Assembly: GCA_903857255.1 (NCBI GenBank)
Contig: CAIODY010000023.1
Span: 1 to 56,143 of the forward strand
Source of the DNA: an uncultured bacterium
Lineage (GTDB): Bacteria > Bacteroidota > Bacteroidia > Chitinophagales > CAIODY01
DNA: 56,143 nt
Direction of reading: 5' to 3'
Part shown: in pieces, positions 1 through 8,246 of the stretch
Layout of the letters: every line of letters begins with the position of its first letter
Position numbering within the stretch: the stretch's first letter is position 1
Translations under genes and position numbers: made by a program
The notes under the pieces: generated by a model
Told to the model about the DNA's origin: nothing
Database searches by the model: none
The model's input: only the letters and a program-made list of their open reading frames with translations

Positions 1-228
1 ATTTACCCGAATCCAGCCAATACCAATTTAACAATTAGACAATTAGGAAATGAGGCAATTAAATACATTGAAATAGAAAATGTAGTTGGTCAGGTGGTAT
101 TTCATTCGCTCATCACCTCATCTGCTAATTTACTCATTGATGTACACGACTATCCTTCGGGCATCTACTTCATCAAAGCCACCGATGTCAATGGCAACAT
201 AAGCAATGTGAAGTTTGTGAAGGAGTAA
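1..228 (+). CDS. T9SS cargo protein, C-terminal end only
   Basis: The frame is open from the first base to TAA at 226-228, so only the last 75 residues of a longer protein are present. They form a type A T9SS sorting domain. It begins at the IYPNPAN motif, continues with an IEIENVVGQ strand and a DYPSGIYFIKA turn, and ends in VKFVKE. In this family the domain directs a signal-peptide-bearing protein across the outer membrane and is removed or attached to A-LPS at the surface. The catalytic or adhesive part lies outside the window, so its function is unknown. Bases 30-55 contain near-repeats of ACAATTAG, like the micro-repeats in the sorting domain of the gene at 13722-15248. Confidence 0.85.
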   Translation: MYPNPANTNLTIRQLGNEAIKYIEIENVVGQVVFHSLITSSANLLIDVHDYPSGIYFIKATDVNGNISNVKFVKE

Positions 229-402
229 AAGACAAAACTATTCTATTTGCCTCGGTTTATCCATCACCAACCTAAATGCTTGGTATAATGTTAGTGTTTG
301 GCAATATTATTTTTGTAGGCAAGCCATCAAAAAAAACTTGGCATGATGTTGGCTTATCATCACTCGTTATCAAATTTATTTAACAAACACAAACAAATTA
401 TC

Positions 403-597
403 ATGAAACAAGTATTAACTGTAGCTTTAGTAGCTATGTTCGCAATGGGTGCTGTTGCTCAAAAAACTGAAACAGTAAAAACAACTACAAAAACTGAAAC
501 TAAAAAAGTTGAAACAGTAAAAGCAACAAAAGCTAATGCAAAACCTGCTGAAGCTAAAGCTGCAAAAGCTGAAGCAAAACCTGCTGTTAAAAAGTAA
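403..597 (+). CDS. Small secreted Lys/Ala/Thr-rich protein
   Basis: This is a 64-residue protein. I start it at the ATG at 403 because the following 20 residues (MKQVLTVALVAMFAMGAVAQ) are a clean Sec signal peptide; the frame is open further upstream, from 343, but that extension does not look like a signal. The mature ~44 residues are almost entirely Lys, Ala, Thr, Glu, Val and Pro in loose repeats (KTET, KAEAKP). They contain no Cys and no aromatic residue and are strongly basic and probably disordered. It is a single-gene unit closed by a strong terminator at 612-648. Short basic secreted proteins of this kind are common in Bacteroidota but have no assigned role, and I infer none. The signal peptide and terminator make a real gene likely. 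Confidence 0.7.
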   Translation: MKQVLTVALVAMFAMGAVAQKTETVKTTTKTETKKVETVKATKANAKPAEAKAAKAEAKPAVKK

Positions 598-611
598 TTT
601 TTGTTCCTTCA

Positions 612-648
612 AAAAAAGCCCTACTGAATTATTCAGTAGGGCTTTTTT
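612..648. terminator. Bidirectional intrinsic terminator
   Basis: Bases 612-629 and 631-648 are perfect reverse complements, giving an 18-bp stem with A-run and T-run flanks around a GC-rich centre (GCCCTACTGAA). The T-tract is present in both directions. It ends the small secreted gene on the plus strand and could also stop transcription leaving murB on the minus strand. Confidence 0.9.
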
Positions 649-795
649 ATTTTTAGTTGGTAAATGAACTCAAATCAATTTCCTTATTATCACTCATGTT
701 CTGCCGAGGTTTGAATCTTCACGAATATTAATAGTTTCAGTTACTGATGGCACTAACCGAAGCATAACAATTCCAGCTTTGGCAATAAAAAACTG

Positions 796-1815
796 TTACA
801 AAATATTCACCTCACGTTCCAGCCTAACACCAAACTGGTGTTGTACGCTTTCTACTATTTTGGTAGATAAATCAAATATTTCAGCCCCCGTAGCCCCCCC
901 ATAATTCACCAACACCAATGCCTGATGCTGATGCACCCCACAGTTGCCAATGGTTTTGCCTTTCCAGCCACATTCCTCAATCAGCCAGCCAGCCGCCAGC
1001 TTATAGTTGCCATTAGCTAAAGGGTAAGCTGCAATAGTAGGGAAATCAGTTTTTAACTGTTCAAATTTATCGGCATCAATTTCAGGGTTTTTAAAAAAGC
1101 TACCAGCATTGCCCAATACAGCAGGATTAGGCAGTTTGCTGCTCCGAATATTTACCACCGCCTGCGAAATAGCTTTGATGCTCAATTCATGCACCTTCAT
1201 TTTCTCCAACTCTTGTTCAATAGCCCCATAAGAGGTTTTGAAAACGGGTTGTTTATTCAGTTTGAAGGTAACCGAAGTAATCACCAATTGGTTTTTTAAT
1301 TGCCGCTTAAACACACTATCGCGGTAACCAAATTCGCAATCATTCAAATGCAGCGTCAGCAGCTTTTTTTCATGGATAGAAAATGCTTCTAACGAATAAA
1401 AAACATCTTTCAGCTCAACACCATAAGCACCAATATTCTGAATGGGCGAAGCCCCCACACAGCCAGGGATAAGCGATAGGTTTTCAACCCCCGCCCAATT
1501 GTTGCTGATGCAATATTGCACCAACTGATGCCACACCACACCGGCGGCGGCTTTTACAAAAATATGAGCATCGGTTTCATTTATTTTTTCTATACCTTGC
1601 AATTCGTTTTTAATCACCAAGCCATCAAAATCTTTAGTGAATAAAATGTTGCTTCCACCACCTAAAATTAGTTGTTGTTGGTTTTCAAATTGTTTATCAG
1701 AAAGCAGCCAATGCAGCTCATCAACGGTTTCAACACAACAAAACCATCGGGCTATGTAATCAATATGAAAAGAGTTGAGAGGGAGTAAATTGAAATTGTT
1801 TTGAACAGTATTCAT
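796..1815 (-). CDS. murB: UDP-N-acetylenolpyruvoylglucosamine reductase (MurB)
   Basis: MurB is the cytoplasmic FAD enzyme that reduces UDP-GlcNAc-enolpyruvate to UDP-MurNAc with NADPH, the second committed step of peptidoglycan synthesis. The FAD-binding part has GGGSNIL (residues 52-58) and IPGCVGASPIQNIGAYG (117-133). The type I signature YRDS with Arg165, the catalytic serine in GNAGSFFKNP (Ser239) and the C-terminal glutamate in LEREV (Glu335) are all visible. I chose the ATG at 1815 (339 aa, close to the type I length) over an upstream start that would add 22 untypical residues. A TAnnTTTG-like element lies just upstream at 1826-1833. The gene is divergent from the OmpA gene and separated from the dcw cluster by about 25 kb. 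Confidence 0.95.
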   Translation of the reverse strand: MNTVQNNFNLLPLNSFHIDYIARWFCCVETVDELHWLLSDKQFENQQQLILGGGSNILFTKDFDGLVIKNELQGIEKINETDAHIFVKAAAGVVWHQLVQYCISNNWAGVENLSLIPGCVGASPIQNIGAYGVELKDVFYSLEAFSIHEKKLLTLHLNDCEFGYRDSVFKRQLKNQLVITSVTFKLNKQPVFKTSYGAIEQELEKMKVHELSIKAISQAVVNIRSSKLPNPAVLGNAGSFFKNPEIDADKFEQLKTDFPTIAAYPLANGNYKLAAGWLIEECGWKGKTIGNCGVHQHQALVLVNYGGATGAEIFDLSTKIVESVQHQFGVRLEREVNIL

Positions 1816-1825
1816 GTGCTTAAAA

Positions 1826-1833
1826 CAAAAGTA
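1826..1833 (-). promoter_or_regulatory. Bacteroidota -7 promoter element for murB
   Basis: The minus strand reads TACTTTTG, matching the Bacteroidota -7 consensus TAnnTTTG, only about 11 bases before the murB ATG. No convincing -33 TTG lies at the usual distance. A very short leader is implied. Confidence 0.4.
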
Positions 1834-1906
1834 ATAGATTGTCATGCTTGTGCTGAATATTGGGTAAATATTTATCCACATTTCTTAAAAAAATAGGGCA
1901 ATCATT

Positions 1907-1935
1907 TTGTAAAACAATTATTCTGACTATTTTTG
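1907..1935 (+). promoter_or_regulatory. Promoter of the OmpA gene pair (TTG / TATTTTTG)
   Basis: TTG at 1907-1909 is followed 18 bases later by TATTTTTG at 1928-1935, a full match to the -33/-7 consensus of Bacteroidota sigma factor. The start codon of the OmpA gene lies about 36 bases downstream, a normal leader length. Confidence 0.55.
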
Positions 1936-1971
1936 CCAACTCAAATAAAACCATATTAATTCTTGTTTGAA

Positions 1972-3609
1972 ATGAAATTAACAGTGAAATCAATTATTAC
2001 CTCAGCCTGCTTATTAGTAGTGGCAGCTCATGCAAACGCTCAAATGCAATACACTTCTAACGCTATTGGGTTGCAATTTGGTACAACGTCACCACTCACC
2101 GATATTCGTTCGCACGACTATTTTAGAACATTTGCTACTGGTCCAAGCACTAGCAGAAGGTCAGAGTATAAACCTTATTTTTGTTTGAATGCGTTGCACA
2201 TGTTTTCGCATGTTTGGGGTATTTATGCAGATGCCAACATGGGAACAGTTCAAGGTATCATGAGCAACAGAGATATTCAAGGCAAAGGCTATTCTACTGA
2301 AGATTATGCTTTGTATCAACGTTTAGGTTTTCACTACCAAATTTATTCGAAAACAAATTTCGCTGATGCGTCAGTGAATTTATACATCAATTTCTCCAAC
2401 TTAGGTTGGTTTACTAAATTGGCAAACAACAAAAATGCAAAAATGCGTAGATGGGGTTTATACGGATATGCAGGGGTTGGAATGGTTACTTATCATGCTG
2501 AAGTGCATGCTTTAAATCCAGCCGATGAAGCTAATTTGCAAGCCAATGACATTTATTATTTACATGGAAAAATGTCCAGCAAATCGGGTTTATTCAATAC
2601 ATCTGATTTAGAATTCCCAACAGCTTTGGGTTTTAAATATCATTTATCAAATGCTATTGATTTGGGCATTGAAGCATCTTTGAGATTTACCAACACTGAT
2701 AAATTTGATGCAGTGGCTGATAATGTAGCAAAAACGTATGGTGCAAATGGTCAGGCAACAATTATTAAATCAGGCAATAACGCTTTACCAACCAGTGCTT
2801 ATCAAGGTTATGCTAATGATAAATATGCTTTAATAGGATTGAAAGTTTCTTACAAATTAGGTTGTTGCAAACCTGGTCATCAAAATATCGAATGGCACGA
2901 CCCACAAGAAGCTATGATGAAAAGCATGGATGCTGAAATGGGCAAGTTAAAATCATTGTTTAACGATAGCGATAAAGATGGTGTGAGTGATGCATTTGAT
3001 AAAGAACCCAACACACCTGCTGGTGTACGAGTAGATGGTGCTGGTCAAGCATTAGATGTAGATGGTGATGGTGTACCAGATTATAAAGATGATGAACCTT
3101 TCTCTCCTAAAGGAGCATCAGTTAATGAAACTGGTGTAGCAGTTGATAGCGATAATGATGGTGTGCCTGACGTAAAAGATTTAGAACCTAATTCAAAAGC
3201 TGGCGCATTGGTTAACTTCCGTGGAATCACAATTGGTCAACGTGATGCTACCCCTGTAGCTTCTTCAAAAGAAGACAAACCATTATTCATTTTCCCTTCA
3301 GTTTATTTTGATTTGAATTCAAACGAAATTCGTCCACAATATGCTGATGTATTATCTGATGCTGCAAGAACATTGATAAAATATCCAGATGTGAAAATTG
3401 ACATCTTTGGGAATTGCGATGTTAGAGGAAATGATGCTTTGAATAACGATTTAGGTCGTAGAAGAGCAGAAGCAGTTGCAAACTATTTGAAAAAGAATTT
3501 CAATATTTCTGCTGATAGAATTAAAATTGTAGAAACATTGGGTAAACAACATCCGATTTCAAATCAACACCGCCCTAACCGTCGTGTAGATATATTATTA
3601 GCTCAATAA
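1972..3609 (+). CDS. OmpA-family outer-membrane protein with TSP3 repeats (first of tandem pair)
   Basis: This is a 545-residue protein that starts with a signal peptide ending ANA. The first ~300 residues look like an outer-membrane beta-barrel with many aromatic alternating strands. Residues ~330-410 hold Asp-rich thrombospondin type 3 calcium-binding repeats (DSDKDGVSD, DVDGDGVPD, DSDNDGVPD). Residues ~439-545 are an OmpA-C peptidoglycan-binding domain with the GNCDVRG ligand loop and the RRRAEAVANYL helix. The family ties the outer membrane to diaminopimelate peptidoglycan. I used the ATG at 1972; a TTG nine bases upstream is in frame but less likely. A second protein of the same design follows after 36 bases, so the two are probably one operon from the 1907-1935 promoter. 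An in-line pair of OmpA genes recalls Omp40/Omp41 of Porphyromonas; orthology is not shown here. Confidence 0.85.
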   Translation: MKLTVKSIITSACLLVVAAHANAQMQYTSNAIGLQFGTTSPLTDIRSHDYFRTFATGPSTSRRSEYKPYFCLNALHMFSHVWGIYADANMGTVQGIMSNRDIQGKGYSTEDYALYQRLGFHYQIYSKTNFADASVNLYINFSNLGWFTKLANNKNAKMRRWGLYGYAGVGMVTYHAEVHALNPADEANLQANDIYYLHGKMSSKSGLFNTSDLEFPTALGFKYHLSNAIDLGIEASLRFTNTDKFDAVADNVAKTYGANGQATIIKSGNNALPTSAYQGYANDKYALIGLKVSYKLGCCKPGHQNIEWHDPQEAMMKSMDAEMGKLKSLFNDSDKDGVSDAFDKEPNTPAGVRVDGAGQALDVDGDGVPDYKDDEPFSPKGASVNETGVAVDSDNDGVPDVKDLEPNSKAGALVNFRGITIGQRDATPVASSKEDKPLFIFPSVYFDLNSNEIRPQYADVLSDAARTLIKYPDVKIDIFGNCDVRGNDALNNDLGRRRAEAVANYLKKNFNISADRIKIVETLGKQHPISNQHRPNRRVDILLAQ

Positions 3610-3645
3610 GTAAACATTAAATTCAATCCAACAATTAATATCAAA

Positions 3646-5172
3646 ATGAAAAAAAGTATTTTAATTATTCTTTCCGTTTTATACTTCGGAACATCTTTTG
3701 CACAAAGCAATCAGTCAACATCTGGTTCTGACCAATATAAGGGCTGGTCGGCTTATTTGAATTTGGGTGTTACAAAACCTTATACTGACTTAAATATGTT
3801 TCAGTATATGCCTGCTTTAAGTAATAAAAATGAGTTACGCCCAGCATTTTATTTGGGTGCAAGAAAAATGATGACATCTGTAGTTGGTTTGCAAGCAGAT
3901 TTCTCTGCGGGTCAAATTTTAGGAGATAGCAGAGGCAATGTTAATCCTGCCAGCACAGAACATCAATTGTATATGCAAGAACTTTCGCAAGCATTGTGGG
4001 GCACTAATAAAATGCAAGAGAATGTGTATTTCAAAACTAATTTCACTCAATTATCAGGAAGTGTATATTTTGATTTGAATAATTTAGGCGTAACCTTGTT
4101 TAATGCTCACAAAGGAATGTTGGTTAAACGCAAAATTGCTTTCTATACTTATGTTGGTTTTGGTGTAATGCATTTCAATTCAGCTATTCATTCATTGAAA
4201 AATGACTCTACTTACCATAAATATTTGGCAGGTGTTTCAGGAAAATCTTTAGAAAGCGTTATTCCAATGGGTTTTGGAGCTAAATATAAACTTAGCAATC
4301 AATGGAATATTGGATTAGAATATCGTTTGAATAATGTGATGAGCGATAAATTAGATGCTTGGGTAAACAATCAATCAGGTTTATGGTTGCGTCAAGGAAA
4401 CAATGATAAATATGGTATGCTGACAGTTGCATTAACTTATAATTTTTTAGGAAATAATAAATCAGCTGAAAATATTGAGTGGGTTAATCCATTGACTGAC
4501 AAAGGTGACCCTAAAGTGCCAACTGCTGCTGAAATATTAGCCGACGCTGATGGTGATGGCGTAGCTGATTTGTTGGATAAAGAAGCTAATACACCTGCTG
4601 GCTGTCGTGTTGATGGTAGTGGTAGAGCTTTAGATACAGATGGTGATGGTGTGATTGATTGCAAAGATAGAGAAAGATTATCACCTGCTGGTTACCCAGT
4701 TGATGCGAATGGTGTTGCTCAAATTCCTGATACAGATGGTGATGGTGTGTTGGATAATGTGGATTGGGAAATTAATTCACCTGCTGGTTGCAAAGTGGAT
4801 GTACACGGTGTTTGCCCTAAAGAAGATAACAAACCAGTTTGGGGTGGTGCATATAATTTACCAACCGTTTATTTTGATGAAGATAAATCAATTGTGAAGA
4901 AAGATTACATGATTGAATTGCAACGCACAGCTTTATTGTTGTACGCTAATTCAACTATGAAATTGGATATTGTTGGTAATACTGATAAACATCACACCGA
5001 TGATTATAATGATAAATTGGGTATGCGTCGTGCTAAAGCTGTTGCTGATATTTTGATTCAACGCTTTAATGTACCTGCTGATAGAATTAATATCAAATCA
5101 AATGGTAAACACATTTTAAAATCACCGAGCGATGAATTGAACCGCAGAGTGGATATTATTCCTGCTCAATAA
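3646..5172 (+). CDS. OmpA-family outer-membrane protein with TSP3 repeats (second of tandem pair)
   Basis: This 508-residue protein is a paralogue of the preceding gene with the same layout. It has a signal peptide (MKKSILIILSVLYFGTSFAQ), a barrel-like N-terminal part, TSP3 repeats at ~300-395 (DADGDGVAD, DTDGDGVID, DTDGDGVLD) and an OmpA-C domain at ~403-508. The OmpA ligand loop reads GNTDKHH: the aspartate is kept, but the glycine of the usual TDxxG is replaced. The helix arginines (MRRAKAV) are present, so peptidoglycan binding is plausible but may differ from that of its neighbour. The two genes are 36 bases apart and share one terminator at 5193-5230, which supports co-transcription and possibly a hetero-oligomer. 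Confidence 0.85.
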   Translation: MKKSILIILSVLYFGTSFAQSNQSTSGSDQYKGWSAYLNLGVTKPYTDLNMFQYMPALSNKNELRPAFYLGARKMMTSVVGLQADFSAGQILGDSRGNVNPASTEHQLYMQELSQALWGTNKMQENVYFKTNFTQLSGSVYFDLNNLGVTLFNAHKGMLVKRKIAFYTYVGFGVMHFNSAIHSLKNDSTYHKYLAGVSGKSLESVIPMGFGAKYKLSNQWNIGLEYRLNNVMSDKLDAWVNNQSGLWLRQGNNDKYGMLTVALTYNFLGNNKSAENIEWVNPLTDKGDPKVPTAAEILADADGDGVADLLDKEANTPAGCRVDGSGRALDTDGDGVIDCKDRERLSPAGYPVDANGVAQIPDTDGDGVLDNVDWEINSPAGCKVDVHGVCPKEDNKPVWGGAYNLPTVYFDEDKSIVKKDYMIELQRTALLLYANSTMKLDIVGNTDKHHTDDYNDKLGMRRAKAVADILIQRFNVPADRINIKSNGKHILKSPSDELNRRVDIIPAQ

Positions 5173-5192
5173 TTAGTTAAATAATTTTCCCG

Positions 5193-5230
5193 AAACGGCT
5201 TACGATTAAATTTGTAAGCCGTTTTTTATT
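5193..5230 (+). terminator. Intrinsic terminator of the OmpA pair
   Basis: AAACGGCTTAC (5193-5203) pairs perfectly with GTAAGCCGTTT (5214-5224) across a 10-base loop, followed by a T-rich tail. The PAP2 gene starts only 9 bases later, so that gene either relies on read-through or has a promoter overlapping this element. Confidence 0.85.
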
Positions 5231-5238
5231 TTTAGACT

Positions 5239-6000
5239 ATGAAGAAATTAATACTGATTTCGTGTTTAACACTTTCGTTTCAAACTGGTTGGGCACAAAA
5301 TTTTTATCCTGATAATAATTATATCAAATCGTATTGGTTTGATGGATTGAGCCTTGCCAAGGCTACTTTTAAGCCGAACAAGAAGACCTTATTGATTGGT
5401 GCAGGCTTCATGGCTACTACAGCCATTGTAATGAACAATGATGCGGCTATTGCAGCTTTTTTTCAACGTAATCCATCGAATATGGCGAAAGATTTGGCAT
5501 TTGGTTTTGAGAAAATAGGTAACGGAAGTTATTGTTTTCCGGCAATGGGGGTATTGTATTTATCGGGTTTGATTTTTAAAAATCAAAGTATTCAATATAC
5601 TGGTTTGCAGGGGTTTAAAGCATTAGTGATTGGCGGAGGCATTGCCGAGGTATTAAAAATTGTGGTGGAAAGAGAACGCCCTTGGCAGAATTCAAATCCT
5701 TATATTTTCCATGGGTTGTATAAACCAAAGGTGTATAGTTCATTCCCGAGTGGACATACCTTTGATGCTTTTGCAATGGCTACTGTGATTAGCCAACAAT
5801 TGAAGAATAAGTGGTGGAATGTGCCTATTTATGCCGTTGCTACGGGTGTAGGCTTATCGCGATTATATGATAATAAGCATTGGGCAAGTGATGTGATGAT
5901 GGGTGCTGCGATTGGTTATTGTGTGGGTAAGGTGGTGATGAAAAGTAATAATTTCCCGTTTAATAAAATTCAAAAACCTCAAGCGGTAGCTAAATTTTAA
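5239..6000 (+). CDS. PAP2-family membrane phosphatase
   Basis: This 253-residue protein has an N-terminal signal-like segment (ending GWAQ) and the three motifs of the type 2 phosphatidic acid phosphatase superfamily. They are Lys140 through Arg147-Pro148 (KxxxxxxRP), PSGH at 170-173 and SRLYDNKHWASD (Ser207, Arg208, His214, Asp218). Members dephosphorylate lipid phosphates such as phosphatidate, undecaprenyl pyrophosphate or lipid A at the periplasmic face of a membrane; the substrate cannot be told from the sequence. All catalytic residues are present, so it should be active. It directly follows the terminator of the OmpA pair. An undecaprenyl-pyrophosphatase role would suit an envelope-rich region but is inference. 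Confidence 0.85.
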   Translation: MKKLILISCLTLSFQTGWAQNFYPDNNYIKSYWFDGLSLAKATFKPNKKTLLIGAGFMATTAIVMNNDAAIAAFFQRNPSNMAKDLAFGFEKIGNGSYCFPAMGVLYLSGLIFKNQSIQYTGLQGFKALVIGGGIAEVLKIVVERERPWQNSNPYIFHGLYKPKVYSSFPSGHTFDAFAMATVISQQLKNKWWNVPIYAVATGVGLSRLYDNKHWASDVMMGAAIGYCVGKVVMKSNNFPFNKIQKPQAVAKF

Positions 6001-6096
6001 TACTTACAGTTTTCGTTAACTTTTGTTTATTGAAAATTGATTAGGAAGATACCAAATGATTAGTATTTTTATTGGCTACTAATTCAATACCTACTC

Positions 6097-8001
6097 ATGA
6101 AATTCTATTTAATAATTTGCAAAGCAATCATCCTTGCTGGGTTGCTTTTTGCTCAACAAGCGATGGCGCAACAATTTGGCTATGTAGATAAGTTGGCAAC
6201 CAGCTATCAACAGGTGGATACGGTGTATATTAATACTTATGTGCACCCGGTAGCGAATTATATTTATTTGTACAACATTAATCAGGTAAAAGTAGATTCA
6301 GCTTTGGTGATTAATCATACGCAGGATACTACAAGGGTTGATACGCTGGATTTGGATTTTCATTTTTTACCTACTGCCGTTTATCATTGCAACATTAAAA
6401 AATCGGGGCTGTATTATTGGGAAAATAATGTGATGATGATTATAAAAAGCATTACGCCAAAGAAATTGACTGTGGTTTATCCATCAAACACCACCAGTGC
6501 TTATAATGATGAAGGTGGCAGAAGTTTTTACACCAATCCTATGATTCATTATTTATCTTTTCATAGGGGGCAATCTATGGATGGGTTTTCAACTGATTTT
6601 TTTAAATGGATGCTGAATTCAAAGTTTGATTCTATCACTAATTATGTGATTGATTCAGATTTGGATAGTTTGAATCATTTTATCAATTCCGATTTGTTAG
6701 TGATTCCTGGGCATAGCGAATATTGGTCGAGAGCGGCAAGGGTAAACTTTGATGCTTTTGTAAATGCTGGGAAAAACGTGGCTGTATTATCAGGCAATAC
6801 CATGTGGTGGCAAATTAGATATTTAGATGATTATAAAACTTTGGTGTGTTATAAAAGCACGGCTGATACCATTACCGATAAATCATTGGCTACTATTAAT
6901 TGGTATTTGCCCAGTTTGGCTTACCCTATTCAAAATAGTATAGGTGCTGATTATTTAAGTGGCTACATCAGCAATTATCCGCTTGCAGGATTTGATGGCT
7001 TTAAGATTATTGATACCTGCTCGGCTATTTTCAATCAAGTTGATTTGCACACCAATAATGTGATACACGTTGAAACGCATGAGTTTGATGGCATGCAAAT
7101 ATCCCTTGTAAATGGCATTCCGCATCATAATAATAATTATCAGCAACATTATTTAGAAGAATTATTGGGCTATGATATTGGCACTAATTGCGGTAAAACT
7201 ACTTACCCCACTTTCCAAATTTTTCAGCATGAAAAAACCAGTGGCAAGATGGTTCAGCTTGGAACTACCAACTGGTGTGGTAAATATGGCATGGGTGGTA
7301 CCGATTCAGTAAGAATTAAACAAATTACCCAAAACATTTTCGATGGGTTGCTTTCGCAAAACATTTTTTGCAAGCCCAATAGTTTTTATTCGTACAATGC
7401 AATGGCTTGCTTAAACTCGGGTTATTATTTTCATCATAAAACAATCAAAAAATCGGGTATTTATTACGATTCGCTGATTAATAGTTTCGGCGGCGATTCT
7501 ATTGTTGAATTGCACCTTTCTTTCTATCATTCAATGCCTTTTCAGGTAAATGCTTGTGGAAATAAGCTCACGGTTACTGCCCAAAATGCAACCTTTCAAT
7601 GGATTGATGGAAATACGCTTCAGCCATTTATTGGTGAAACCGATTCAGTGTTTGAGCCTGCTCCTAATACTAAATGCGCTGTTATCATCAAATTTAACAA
7701 TCAACCCTGCACCGATACCTCAGCTACTTATTCCTTGTTGTTAGGCACAAGCAGTATTGATTGCAAACAAGCCATTTCATTGTATCCTAACCCGGCTCAT
7801 ACCAATTTATTTATCAATACTGCACAAAAAATTAGTAGAATAGATGTGTATGATGAAATTGGTAAGCTCCTTTATATACCTATCCAAATCAGCTTTGAAC
7901 AAGCCATCCTCAATATTCAATCATTGCCTAAGGGTATTTATTTCCTCATCACCACCGAAAGCAATGGCAATATGCTCCAAAATAGGTTTATTAAAGAATA
8001 A
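6097..8001 (+). CDS. Secreted DUF6605-like (DMFase beta-subunit-like) protein with T9SS sorting domain
   Basis: This 634-residue protein has a signal peptide ending QAMA. The central part carries the marks of the N,N-dimethylformamidase beta-subunit-like C-terminal domain (DUF6605). YPSNTTSAYNDEGG lies near residue 127, then HRGQSMDG, and GHSEYWS near residue 204, followed by NVAVLSGNTMWWQIRY. The fold resembles a glutamine-amidotransferase-like domain, but most secreted members have no assayed activity. The last ~75 residues (from LYPNPAH) are a type A T9SS sorting domain, so it is expected on the cell surface or released. It stands alone, followed by the 41-bp repeat. I assign the domain with moderate confidence from its motifs and do not assign an enzyme activity. 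Confidence 0.65.
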   Translation: MKFYLIICKAIILAGLLFAQQAMAQQFGYVDKLATSYQQVDTVYINTYVHPVANYIYLYNINQVKVDSALVINHTQDTTRVDTLDLDFHFLPTAVYHCNIKKSGLYYWENNVMMIIKSITPKKLTVVYPSNTTSAYNDEGGRSFYTNPMIHYLSFHRGQSMDGFSTDFFKWMLNSKFDSITNYVIDSDLDSLNHFINSDLLVIPGHSEYWSRAARVNFDAFVNAGKNVAVLSGNTMWWQIRYLDDYKTLVCYKSTADTITDKSLATINWYLPSLAYPIQNSIGADYLSGYISNYPLAGFDGFKIIDTCSAIFNQVDLHTNNVIHVETHEFDGMQISLVNGIPHHNNNYQQHYLEELLGYDIGTNCGKTTYPTFQIFQHEKTSGKMVQLGTTNWCGKYGMGGTDSVRIKQITQNIFDGLLSQNIFCKPNSFYSYNAMACLNSGYYFHHKTIKKSGIYYDSLINSFGGDSIVELHLSFYHSMPFQVNACGNKLTVTAQNATFQWIDGNTLQPFIGETDSVFEPAPNTKCAVIIKFNNQPCTDTSATYSLLLGTSSIDCKQAISLYPNPAHTNLFINTAQKISRIDVYDEIGKLLYIPIQISFEQAILNIQSLPKGIYFLITTESNGNMLQNRFIKE

Positions 8002-8035
8002 ATAAGGGCATTAAAGTTGTAATCATCCAACTCTT

Positions 8036-8158
8036 AAAAAAAATTGCTTCCGTAATACCTTACGGAAGCAATTGGCAATAAAAAATGCTCCCGTAATACA
8101 TTATTTGCCTAATTCTTAATAAAAATTGCTTCTGTAAACTTTTATTTAGCTAATTTTT
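8036..8158. repeat. Three-unit 41-bp degenerate tandem repeat with a 14-bp hairpin
   Basis: Units begin at 8036, 8077 and 8118, each 41 bases long. Each carries an A-run, a TGCTTCCGTAA-like core at the same offset and an AATTCTT/AATTTTT-like end. The first unit contains a perfect 14-bp stem (8042-8055 with 8060-8073; AATTGCTTCCGTAA, loop TACC). In the other units the right arm has decayed. It fills most of the gap between two plus-strand genes. Confidence 0.6.
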
Positions 8159-8221
8159 AAAAAAATTATTAAGTGTAAAAGACTTGGGAAGTTTATTTTT
8201 TTAATTACCCAATATTGGAAC

Positions 8222-8229
8222 TACTTTTG
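8222..8229 (+). promoter_or_regulatory. Bacteroidota -7 element (TACTTTTG)
   Basis: TACTTTTG matches TAnnTTTG exactly, 17 bases before the start codon of the PorE-like gene. No TTG sits at the ideal upstream distance. Confidence 0.4.
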
Positions 8230-8246
8230 CCCTAATAATTCTGCTT

